Assembly: GCA_913041325.1 (NCBI GenBank)
Contig: CAJWHU010000031.1
Span: forward strand, 1 to 13,356
DNA length: 13,356 bases
Direction of reading: 5' to 3'
Source: an uncultured Fidelibacterota bacterium
GTDB taxonomy: Bacteria > Marinisomatota > Marinisomatia > Marinisomatales > UBA1611
The position numbers were made by a program, and so were the translations under genes. Each line of letters starts with the position of its first letter. Positions within the stretch are counted from its first letter, which is position 1. Under the pieces are notes generated by a model. The model did not search any database. It was given only the letters and a program-made list of their open reading frames with translations, and was not told the origin of the DNA. Positions 1 to 7,133 of the stretch are shown one piece after another.

Positions 1-390
1 GACCAGAGTAGCTCCTAAAGCAAGTGAACCTGCAATGAACCATACTGCATCATGGGCATAGGTTAGTGCTATTGTCTTCGGAGCTGTTATACCAAAAAAT
101 AATTGCACGAGACCTATGAGTAACGCTACAGCAGGCATTGGAATAGCCTCTGTAGCGAAAAATACTACACAAGTAGCCAGTAGCGCGATAGTCAGCTGAA
201 TGTCTTTTGCTTTTTTTGCTAAATCTAATGATGCATCGCCACTAAACAAGTCATTTGCTTTCGATACCATCGAATCTGGAGTGGGCAGAAGAAAACCAAT
301 TAAAAAAAATACTAATACACCAATTCCAAACCATTTGAAATCAGTCGTTTTGGCGAAACCGCCACTGTTATTATTGTTTGAATCACTCAT
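1..390 (-). CDS. DASS/SLC13-family anion:sodium symporter, N-terminal 130 residues (cut by left window edge)
   Basis: Reading the reverse strand from the ATG at 390-388 gives 130 uninterrupted codons to the edge; the rest of the gene lies outside the window. A hydrophilic, Asn-rich N-terminus (residues 2-15) precedes a first membrane segment (about 20-36). A short polar stretch follows, then a second hydrophobic segment around 70-84 leading into the motif ATEAIPMPAVALLIG (about 84-98). A third hydrophobic segment, WFIAGSLALGATLV, reaches the edge. The TEAIP(L/M)P motif followed by a 'Y..DAVWFIAGSLALA' type helix is characteristic of the divalent anion:Na+ symporter family, inner-membrane carriers of dicarboxylates, sulfate or other anions. 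The substrate cannot be told from this fragment. The gene is divergent from the NamZ-like gene, with 105 bp between the starts. Family call is fairly secure. Confidence 0.82.
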   Translation of the reverse strand, partial: MSDSNNNNSGGFAKTTDFKWFGIGVLVFFLIGFLLPTPDSMVSKANDLFSGDASLDLAKKAKDIQLTIALLATCVVFFATEAIPMPAVALLIGLVQLFFGITAPKTIALTYAHDAVWFIAGSLALGATLV

Positions 391-416
391 AAGTATGTGA
401 AATGTGCCTAATATAA

Positions 417-446
417 ATTATAAAATCAATAGGTCTGATTAATTAA
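417..446 (-). promoter_or_regulatory. Candidate sigma70-type promoter for the symporter gene
   Basis: On the reverse strand TATAAT (422-417) is a perfect -10 hexamer, with a weak TTAATT (446-441) 18 bp upstream. Transcription would start near 410, giving a leader of about 20 nt before the ATG at 390. The region is extremely AT-rich, so a chance match is quite possible. Confidence 0.3.
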
Positions 447-495
447 TATAGTTTTTTTGATTTGGTTTTGATCAAGTTAATTTAGACTACGCACC

Positions 496-1806
496 GTGAA
501 TAATTTTGTAAATATAGTTTTTTTATGCATTATTTCATCAAACTTTGCGTCAGGACAAAGTTCGTTGAAGTATTCATATGATTATTCTACTATAGTACCC
601 GTACCAGATTTATCGTTTTTAAATAAAGTGTATACAGGTCTTGATATACTCGAACAAATGGATTTCAGTTCTTTGAAGGACAAAAATATAGCCATACTAA
701 CCAACAGTACAGCGGTAAATAGAAATAGTGAACATCTTTTAGATATTTTAAAACGTAACAGTAGTATCAACGTCTCTTACTTATTGGCAATGGAGCATGG
801 ATTATGGAATACAGATGATAAAAGGGCAAAAATGATGGGGCGAGATAATGTAGATCCTGTTCATAATGCACCTATCATTGACCTTTTCAATAAATACGTG
901 TATCCACCACACTGGGTAATGGATAAAATTGATTTAGTTCTGGTTGATTTTCAGATTACCGGGAGTAGATATCCAACTTATTTAGCCACCATGTCTAAGT
1001 TGTTTGAATCAGCCTCAGAATTTGATGTTCCAGTTCTAATCTTAGATAGACCAAATCCACTAAGAGGAGACATCATTGATGGTCCCATTCCTCGAACAGG
1101 TTATCAATCGTATGAGGCTTATCATTTATTACCCATAAGACACGGGCTCACTCTTGGCGAGGTCTCTCTTATGATTAATGAGATGGGCTGGACTAAGGAT
1201 TCGAAGAGAATAAAACTGAGTATTATACCAGTAGCGAATTGGAGCAGGGATATGTGGTATGATGAAACTGATTTACCTTGGAAAACACCAATACCCCTCA
1301 AAATAAATCATAAATCGCTTTTACTTTACTGCGGTATGGATTTGCTCAGAGGAACAAATTTGAATATGGGTTTTGGGACAGACATGCCATATTCTATCAT
1401 TGGAGCTCCATGGCTAGAGACCTCTTTCTTATTAGAAAAAATAAATGAGTTGAGTTTACCGGGAGTAGCTTTCAAGGCATTAAAGTACAGACCATTAGGG
1501 ACAATCTATCAGAATAGAGTGCCGAGATATGATGGACAATCCTGCAGCGGAATTCAACTAATTTTAAAGGACAGAAATCTTTTCAACCCACTCCTCACTG
1601 TTACTAGTTTAATGCTTTTAATTGAACAACTTCATCCCCGACATTTTAGGTGGGAAGACGGTAATTATGTTGACAAATTATTTGGTTCTAATGAGCTCAC
1701 CTTGTTTGCTGCCCAGAAAAAGTCTCCAATCGACTTGGCAGCAATTTGGGCTATGGATGTGTATAAATTTTCAGAGTTCCGTAAGCCCTTCCTTCTATAC
1801 AAATGA
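496..1806 (+). CDS. Exported NamZ/DUF1343 family protein, probable exo-beta-N-acetylmuramidase, divergent
   Basis: The family (GH171, NamZ/DUF1343) removes N-acetylmuramic acid from the non-reducing end of peptidoglycan fragments. The 436-aa length is typical. Visible landmarks in order: a signal-peptide-like N-terminus (residues 1-20, possible cleavage after ASG), GLDIL at 48-52, LTNSTAVNRN at 68-77, the EHG motif at 100-102 carrying the presumed catalytic Glu, DFQ at 151-153, LDRPNP at 183-188, IRHGLTLGE at 214-222, RGTN at 285-288 and GAPW at 303-306. The start is GTG; an in-frame TAA at 478-480 makes it the only normal start available, and no clear Shine-Dalgarno site precedes it. Some family motifs have changed: the usual SEGRGT after GTN reads LNMGFGT, and the usual RG after EHG reads LWN. 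The fold is secure, but the exact substrate is not. The stop overlaps the next gene's ATG (ATGA), suggesting translational coupling with the outer-membrane protein. Confidence 0.82.
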   Translation: MNNFVNIVFLCIISSNFASGQSSLKYSYDYSTIVPVPDLSFLNKVYTGLDILEQMDFSSLKDKNIAILTNSTAVNRNSEHLLDILKRNSSINVSYLLAMEHGLWNTDDKRAKMMGRDNVDPVHNAPIIDLFNKYVYPPHWVMDKIDLVLVDFQITGSRYPTYLATMSKLFESASEFDVPVLILDRPNPLRGDIIDGPIPRTGYQSYEAYHLLPIRHGLTLGEVSLMINEMGWTKDSKRIKLSIIPVANWSRDMWYDETDLPWKTPIPLKINHKSLLLYCGMDLLRGTNLNMGFGTDMPYSIIGAPWLETSFLLEKINELSLPGVAFKALKYRPLGTIYQNRVPRYDGQSCSGIQLILKDRNLFNPLLTVTSLMLLIEQLHPRHFRWEDGNYVDKLFGSNELTLFAAQKKSPIDLAAIWAMDVYKFSEFRKPFLLYK

Positions 1807-3341
1807 GACCACTATTTTCTATCTATTGCATATTAACATTCTTAGATGGGCAGGTTTTGCCAACTTTGCCAGATAATGTATTTCGAATCTCAGTTGGAGG
1901 AAATCTCTCCGAATCTGCTTGGGAAATGAAAGATAGCAAGTTTGGTATGGAGAGTTTGGGTAAAAATTATTTCAATTTTGGCCTCATTGATGATGCTGCT
2001 AGATTTTCATCAAATTTTGACCTCTATCATCATGGTTCCATAGATTTAGGAAGCTCAAAGACAATTGAGACATGGCTTAATGAGCTAAATACATACTACG
2101 GCTTATCTTTACCTGTTTTTGGTAGTCAGAATATAGACACCACAAAAAAATACTTTCCAAGCGGTGTATTTTCAGAAAAGCGTCGTAAAGAAGTTATAAG
2201 TAGAGATATTAAAATAAGCTATGGCATGTCGAACGATGTGACATTACATCTTGAGGTGCCTTTTCTTCAGAAATATAGTCTTGAACAAAAATTTTACGAC
2301 TACTCTATTGGAAAAATAGATGGAATACAACCACTACTCACCTACCATCAAGATAATAGAGATGGGCTATTGCAGTTTATAAACTCAAATAATTTTAACA
2401 TTTTAAATAGAGGTGAAAGAGATACCCTTAAGATGATATATGACATGATCTATACTGAGGGTGGAAAGTATTCTGTAGACTGGGCTTTTCATTCTAAAGA
2501 TGATCCTTTAAATAATTTATTAATTGGTCAAAAATTTAGCCCTCCTGGCTTGCAGGGAATAGATTCTGTATCTATTGATGATTTAGTTTCCTACTATTAC
2601 CCTGCAAAAAAAATAGGTTCAGGCATTGATGATGTTACAATAGGTGCAACATTTCTTTTAATTGGAAAACCCTCCTGGGCTATCAATGGAGTGGGTGATG
2701 CATTATATGGTAAATTCTACATTAATATTCCATTTGGTCAGGCAATATCTCAATTTTTAAGTGATGGAGAAAAGCAATTTAGCCAAGCGAAGATTGGTTC
2801 AGGCGTTATGAGGTATTCTGTTGGTGTATATGGTAATAAAAATATCTCAGCGAGAAGATACTATCGTATGTTTTTCGATGGAAGTTTACAATTTAGTACG
2901 TTCAATACGTTTAATACACCAGTAGCGCTGTTCTCTGGCAAACATACTCATCCTGATTCAATTCTAAACAATATTGGGAATACCTATAAGTACGATATGG
3001 GAACCGGTCTTCGAATTAATACAGGATTTGATATTGATATTTTAAAAAACAGGCTTCTTCTTCGAAGTCAAATAACTATTAATTACAAGGGTGAAGATAA
3101 TTATGTTTCTAAAATGCCAGAGTGGGATGCTTGGATGGAAGAGTACGCAGGTAATATGCCATACTTTAGTAAGGTAGAACTTGGATGTGAAATGCTATTT
3201 TTAAACTCACTCTCCAGTGAGCGATTTGGTCCATATCCATTTGACCTGAGTGCAGGTTTCAAATCAACATTATCAGCAAACAATACATATTCAGATTTTG
3301 TGCTGTATTCAACACTTAGTACATACTATCAATCTTGGTGA
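1803..3341 (+). CDS. Predicted outer-membrane beta-barrel protein of unknown substrate
   Basis: I do not recognise a named family with certainty. The 512-aa product starts with a short hydrophobic export signal (about residues 4-14). Its C-terminal half is a run of amphipathic beta-strands with alternating polar and hydrophobic residues, for example DVTIGATFLLIG (277-288), GKFYINIPFG (303-312), MFFDGSLQFS (356-365), RINTGFDIDIL (404-414) and KVELGCEMLFL (457-467). It ends in a strand terminating with Trp (STYYQSW, 506-512), the aromatic C-terminus typical of proteins inserted by BamA. Pairs such as YGMSNDVTLHLEVPF (140-154) and SGIDDVTIGA (273-282) resemble transport-type barrels that repeat 'YGITDRLTL..P' and 'GLGDVTLGA'. 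The ATG at 1803 overlaps the upstream stop, and the inner-membrane transporter begins 10 nt after its stop, so it probably supplies the outer-membrane step of the same process. The barrel call is inferred from pattern, not homology search. Confidence 0.65.
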   Translation: MRPLFSIYCILTFLDGQVLPTLPDNVFRISVGGNLSESAWEMKDSKFGMESLGKNYFNFGLIDDAARFSSNFDLYHHGSIDLGSSKTIETWLNELNTYYGLSLPVFGSQNIDTTKKYFPSGVFSEKRRKEVISRDIKISYGMSNDVTLHLEVPFLQKYSLEQKFYDYSIGKIDGIQPLLTYHQDNRDGLLQFINSNNFNILNRGERDTLKMIYDMIYTEGGKYSVDWAFHSKDDPLNNLLIGQKFSPPGLQGIDSVSIDDLVSYYYPAKKIGSGIDDVTIGATFLLIGKPSWAINGVGDALYGKFYINIPFGQAISQFLSDGEKQFSQAKIGSGVMRYSVGVYGNKNISARRYYRMFFDGSLQFSTFNTFNTPVALFSGKHTHPDSILNNIGNTYKYDMGTGLRINTGFDIDILKNRLLLRSQITINYKGEDNYVSKMPEWDAWMEEYAGNMPYFSKVELGCEMLFLNSLSSERFGPYPFDLSAGFKSTLSANNTYSDFVLYSTLSTYYQSW

Positions 3342-3351
3342 CTCGCTCATT

Positions 3352-4626
3352 ATGAGAAAAAGAAAAGAAATTATATCATGGGCATTTTACGACTGGGCTA
3401 ACTCAGCGTACTCCACTACGGTGATGGCAGGATTTTTCCCTCTATTTTTTGAAAAATTCTGGTCCAATCCTGAAGATGTCATCCAAAGTACCTACCAGTT
3501 AGGTATTGCTAATTCAATCTCTAGTGTTGTTATTGCACTGCTAGCCCCAGTATTAGGTGCATTTGCTGATCGAGGCTCACTGAAAAAGAAATTATTAATT
3601 ACATTTGCTTTTTTAGGTTCAATTATGACAGGAGCATTATGGTTTGTTGGTAAAGGTAATTGGGAGTTAGCGGTTTTTTTCTATGTAATGGCTACTATTG
3701 GTTTTATGGCAGGAAATGTTTTTTATGACTCACTTCTTCCTGCTGTTGCCAAAAGAAGCGAGTTTGATTATGTATCGTCTCTCGGATATTCACTCGGATA
3801 TCTCGGCGGCGGACTATTGTTTATGGTAAATGTGCTTATGTACTTATATCCACAATCGTTTGGTATACCTGACGCAACAGTTGCTATAAGATTATCATTT
3901 GTCTCAGTTGCTATCTGGTGGACTATCTTTTCTTTACCAATATTATTATTTTTACCTGAGCCCTCTAAGCATAATGATTTACCTATTAAAGAAGTCATTC
4001 TTGGTGGCTTTGAACAATTGAAGGAGACGTATAAAAACATAAGAGAAATGAAAATCATTGGCACATTTCTTTTGGCATTCTGGCTTTATGAAGATGGGGT
4101 TGCTACTATCGTAAGAATGGCTGGTAAAATTGCTTCGTCGCTTGGTTTTGCCGCTGGAGATATTATTACCGCAATTTTATTAGTGCAATTCATAGGATTT
4201 CCTGCTTCACTTGCATATAGCTGGTTTGGTGAAAAAATTGGTACAAAAAATGCTGTTCTTGTAGCAATAATGGGATATGGAATTATTACTCTAATGGGTT
4301 ATCTTATGACTGATATTATACACTTTTACATTCTTGCTACATTAATTGGATTATTCCAAGGCGGTATTCAATCGCTAAGCAGGAGTCTTTTCACAAGGCT
4401 GGTTCCCAAGAACAAAGAAGCTGAATTCTTTGGGTTTTATAATATGCTTGGGAAATTTGCAGCAGTAATAGGACCAATATTAGTTGGCTGGATCACACTA
4501 TACACAGGCAACGCTAGAACAGGTATATTATCTATTGTGGTATTATTCCTATTAGGAGGTTTTCTATTGATGCGAGTAGATTTTGAAAAAGGAGAGTTAA
4601 TTGCCAATGAATTCAATAGAAATTAG
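3352..4626 (+). CDS. UMF1-family MFS transporter
   Basis: A 424-aa inner-membrane carrier of the major facilitator superfamily, resembling the UMF1 group that also includes the fungal Atg22 effluxers. Diagnostic pieces are SWAFYDWANSAYSTTVMAGFF (within 9-29), the MFS motif A loop GAFADRGSLKKK (69-80), FYDSLLPAV (124-132), FWLYEDGVATIVRMAG (243-258), and QGGIQSLSRSLF...EAEFFGFYNMLGKFA (336-370). About 12 hydrophobic segments are visible. The ATG at 3352 is chosen because family similarity begins right there and it lies 10 nt after the preceding stop. An in-frame ATG at 3250 would add 34 residues encoded inside the barrel gene and lacks transporter character. As the third gene of the trio it would move a product of the outer-membrane/periplasmic steps across the inner membrane, possibly MurNAc-containing sugars or muropeptides; this substrate is inferred from context only. 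Confidence 0.87.
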   Translation: MRKRKEIISWAFYDWANSAYSTTVMAGFFPLFFEKFWSNPEDVIQSTYQLGIANSISSVVIALLAPVLGAFADRGSLKKKLLITFAFLGSIMTGALWFVGKGNWELAVFFYVMATIGFMAGNVFYDSLLPAVAKRSEFDYVSSLGYSLGYLGGGLLFMVNVLMYLYPQSFGIPDATVAIRLSFVSVAIWWTIFSLPILLFLPEPSKHNDLPIKEVILGGFEQLKETYKNIREMKIIGTFLLAFWLYEDGVATIVRMAGKIASSLGFAAGDIITAILLVQFIGFPASLAYSWFGEKIGTKNAVLVAIMGYGIITLMGYLMTDIIHFYILATLIGLFQGGIQSLSRSLFTRLVPKNKEAEFFGFYNMLGKFAAVIGPILVGWITLYTGNARTGILSIVVLFLLGGFLLMRVDFEKGELIANEFNRN

Positions 4627-4639
4627 ATAACTAAAACTA

Positions 4640-4669
4640 TTGATTTAGAAATAATTTGTATTTTAAATT
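4640..4669 (+). promoter_or_regulatory. Weak candidate promoter upstream of the hairpin and thioesterase
   Basis: TTGATT (4640-4645) and TAAATT (4664-4669), 18 bp apart, match the sigma70 consensus at four of six bases each. Transcription would begin near 4676, so the transcript would open with the inverted repeat at 4681-4745. The setting is AT-rich and the match poor, so this is only a possibility. Confidence 0.2.
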
Positions 4670-4680
4670 ATAGCAGAATC

Positions 4681-4745
4681 TGCCCCGTTGATGTGGCGTG
4701 CTCTTCAGGGAAAACAGTTTTTTCCGAGGGTTTTTCAACGGGGCA
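4681..4745 (+). terminator. Extended hairpin closed by a perfect 11-bp inverted repeat; terminator or structured leader
   Basis: TGCCCCGTTGA (4681-4691) and TCAACGGGGCA (4735-4745) are perfect reverse complements. The 43 nt between them can fold further: CTC 4701-4703 with GAG 4726-4728, and GGAAAA 4709-4714 with TTTTCC 4720-4725 around a 5-nt loop. TTTTCATTT follows at once, a moderate U-rich tail. It lies 54 nt after the MFS stop and 51 nt before the thioesterase ATG, both on the plus strand. The simplest reading is an intrinsic terminator for the NamZ-barrel-MFS operon. The long apical part is unusual for that role, and a structured 5' leader or small RNA remains possible. I could not match it to a riboswitch class I know. 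Confidence 0.5.
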
Positions 4746-4796
4746 TTTTCATTTAGTGCACACGTTATTTTTCTTGGATAAATATTTGGTTTTTAT

Positions 4797-5192
4797 ATGA
4801 GCTCATCAGTTATAAAGTATTCTCAGTTAGTGATGCCTCAAGATGCGAATGTTTTGGGGACGTTGTTTGGGGGCCAGATGGTATCTTGGATGGATATTTC
4901 AGCTTCAAAAGCAGTCCATCGCTTTCTAAAAGGAACTAACGCCGATGCGGCTTTAACAAGGGCTATTGATGCAATCGAGTTTAAACAACCTGTTCATGTT
5001 GGTGATTGGGTCAACTTTGAGGCAAAAATTATTTCGACTGGTAATTCCTCAATAGTTATTCAAATTGATGCCTATAAAGAAACAAAGAAACATGAAAAGC
5101 TGTTAGCTTGTACTGCGAAATTCACATTTGTCTCTGTGCGGCGATTGAGTGAGGGGCAATATAAAAAAATTAATCACAATAAGACATTGTAG
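4797..5192 (+). CDS. Hotdog-fold acyl-CoA thioesterase
   Basis: A 131-aa single hotdog-domain thioesterase of the YciA/ACOT type, cytoplasmic, hydrolysing acyl-CoA to free acid and CoA. The signature MPQDANVLGTLFGGQMVSWMD (13-33) has the conserved Asn18 and Asp33 in the positions of the active-site pair of this family, with the FGG turn at 24-26. A second conserved stretch, VHVGDWVNFEAK (66-77), includes the typical GD(W/R)V. The C-terminal strand, LLACTAKFTFVSV, matches the 'a..TFVAVD' region. The ATG at 4797 places the family start correctly, although no Shine-Dalgarno sequence is obvious in the AT-rich leader. Its stop is 9 nt from the acs start, so the two are probably co-transcribed. Chain-length preference cannot be judged from sequence. 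Confidence 0.87.
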   Translation: MSSSVIKYSQLVMPQDANVLGTLFGGQMVSWMDISASKAVHRFLKGTNADAALTRAIDAIEFKQPVHVGDWVNFEAKIISTGNSSIVIQIDAYKETKKHEKLLACTAKFTFVSVRRLSEGQYKKINHNKTL

Positions 5193-5201
5193 GACACGCA
5201 A

Positions 5202-7133
5202 ATGGTAAATGCTTATCCTCCAAAAAAGAATGTATCCAATAGTCGTATCGCTTCCATAGAGTCATACAGGATGTTGTACAAACAATCTATAGAAAATCCT
5301 GAAAAGTTCTGGGGAGAGATTGCCGAAAGGTTAGACTGGTACACCAAGTGGAACAGTGTTAGAGATGTTGATTTTCGATCTGGTAAAATTAAATGGTTTT
5401 CAGGGGGAATATTAAATGCCTCTTACAACTGTATTGACAGGCATGTAGAAAATGGATTTGGAGATGATACCGCAATAATATGGGAGGGTAATGACCCAAA
5501 CCAGTCAAAAAAATATTCATACAATGAATTATTAAAAGAGGTATCACAACTCTCAAACGCACTAAAAGAACTAGGCGTTGGTAAAGGTGATAGGGTTTGT
5601 ATTTACTTACAAATGATACCTGAGCTCGCAATATCTGCTCTAGCCTGCGCACGTATAGGTGCTGTACACTCGATTGTTTTTGGAGCTTTCTCAAGTGATT
5701 CACTTCGAGAAAGAATAAACGATTCAGAATGTAAAATTTTAATTACTCAGGATACTGGTGTGCGTGGTTTAAAAAAGAATATACCAATGAAGATAAATGC
5801 TGATAATGCACTGAGGGATACTCCGTCAATCGAAAGTGTAATTGTTGTTAGGAGAACCGGTGAGCCAGTAAAGATGCACCAAACAAGAGATCTTTGGTGG
5901 CATGAGGCAATTTCAGGCGTCGACTCAACCTGTAGTCCTGAGATGATGGAATCTGAAGACCCGCTTTTTATACTCTACACATCTGGGTCTACTGGAAAAC
6001 CAAAAGGCGTTTTGCATACAACTGGGGGCTACTTAACATATGTTTCAACTACCCATGAATTTGTATTTGATTACAACCCAGGCGACATATACTGGTGTAC
6101 AGCTGATTTAGGCTGGATTACTGGGCATTCCTATATTATATACGGCCCTTTGTCAAACAGGGCCACAACCCTAATGTTTGAAGGAGTACCGAACTATCCT
6201 GATTTTGGTAGATTCTGGGATGTCATTGATAAGCACGGTGTTAATCAATTCTATACCGCACCCACAGCACTAAGAGCGCTAATGAAAGAGGGTAATAAGT
6301 GGGTTCAAACCAGAGACCTAAGCTCATTAAAACTGCTTGGCTCCGTGGGCGAGCCTATCAAAGAACAAGAGTGGAAATGGTATTACGAAATAATAGGCAA
6401 AAAAAAATGTCCCATAATGGATACCTGGTGGCAAACTGAAACGGGAGGAATTTTGATCACCCCATTACCTGGTGCTATTCCAACTAAGCCTGGCTCTGCA
6501 ACATTACCATTTTTTGGTATTGAGCCGGTGTTATTGACAGAAAATGGAGATGAAATCAAAGGTAACGATGTTTCTGGCTTACTTGCGATAAAGTCTGGTT
6601 GGCCAGGGCAGATGCGTACAATTTATGGGGACCATAATAGGTTTATGGAAGTTTACTTTTCTGATTTCCCTGGATACTATTTTACAGGCGACGGTGCCAG
6701 AAGAGACAAGGAAGGTTACTATTACATAACAGGAAGAGTTGACGATATATTAAATGTCTCTGGCCATAGAATTGGTACCGCAGAGGTTGAGGGTGCAATA
6801 GGTAAAGCCAGTGGGGTCGCAGAGGCCGCTATTGTTGGTTACCCACATGAAATTAAAGGTCAGGGTATCTATGCGTTTGTGACCTTAATGTCCGATCAAA
6901 ATTTTTCTGAAAAAATAAATGATGGAATAATAAAGTCAGTTGTCCAACAGATTGGTCCGCATGCCAAGCCTGATAAAATTCAGTACACCTTGGCATTGCC
7001 AAAAACAAGGTCAGGTAAAATAATGAGAAGAATTCTAAGAAAAATCGCTGAGGGTAATTTCAAAGATATTGGAGACACATCGACCTTAGCTGACCCTGAA
7101 ATTGTTAACCACTTGATTGACGGGATTCAGTAA
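5202..7133 (+). CDS. acs: Acetyl-CoA synthetase (AMP-forming)
   Basis: Activates acetate with ATP and CoA to acetyl-CoA through acetyl-AMP, in the cytoplasm. The 643-aa length is typical of Acs (about 650). Landmarks are the ACS N-terminal domain with FWGEIAERLDW (36-46), the phosphate loop YTSGSTGKPKG (259-269), DTWWQTETGG (407-416) whose tryptophans shape the small acetate pocket, YFTGDGARRDKEGYYYITGR (493-512) with the hinge GRVDD, and PKTRSGKIMRR (600-610) containing Lys606. That lysine is equivalent to the catalytic lysine acetylated by Pat-type enzymes in other bacteria, so post-translational control is plausible. The full motif set suggests an active enzyme. AGGA (5191-5194), overlapping the thioesterase stop, is a likely ribosome-binding site for the ATG at 5202. 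The last 29 bp overlap the 3' end of the convergent translocase-like gene. Confidence 0.96.
   Translation: MVNAYPPKKNVSNSRIASIESYRMLYKQSIENPEKFWGEIAERLDWYTKWNSVRDVDFRSGKIKWFSGGILNASYNCIDRHVENGFGDDTAIIWEGNDPNQSKKYSYNELLKEVSQLSNALKELGVGKGDRVCIYLQMIPELAISALACARIGAVHSIVFGAFSSDSLRERINDSECKILITQDTGVRGLKKNIPMKINADNALRDTPSIESVIVVRRTGEPVKMHQTRDLWWHEAISGVDSTCSPEMMESEDPLFILYTSGSTGKPKGVLHTTGGYLTYVSTTHEFVFDYNPGDIYWCTADLGWITGHSYIIYGPLSNRATTLMFEGVPNYPDFGRFWDVIDKHGVNQFYTAPTALRALMKEGNKWVQTRDLSSLKLLGSVGEPIKEQEWKWYYEIIGKKKCPIMDTWWQTETGGILITPLPGAIPTKPGSATLPFFGIEPVLLTENGDEIKGNDVSGLLAIKSGWPGQMRTIYGDHNRFMEVYFSDFPGYYFTGDGARRDKEGYYYITGRVDDILNVSGHRIGTAEVEGAIGKASGVAEAAIVGYPHEIKGQGIYAFVTLMSDQNFSEKINDGIIKSVVQQIGPHAKPDKIQYTLALPKTRSGKIMRRILRKIAEGNFKDIGDTSTLADPEIVNHLIDGIQ

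Noticed and set aside
200..400. A 66-codon plus-strand open frame
   Set aside because: It is antisense to the symporter gene, whose minus-strand translation shows clear DASS family motifs.
457..475. Inverted repeat TTGAT-N9-ATCAA upstream of the NamZ-like gene, reminiscent of an FNR/CRP-type operator
   Set aside because: FNR sites have a 4-bp spacer and CRP sites a different core; 9 bp fits neither, and short AT-rich repeats arise by chance here.
3250..3351. Upstream in-frame ATG that would lengthen the MFS transporter by 34 residues
   Set aside because: The extension lies inside the barrel gene's 3' end and does not look like a transporter N-terminus; family similarity begins at the ATG at 3352.
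3768..4064. A 98-codon minus-strand open frame inside the MFS gene
   Set aside because: No recognisable domain; the plus strand carries a full, well-conserved transporter.
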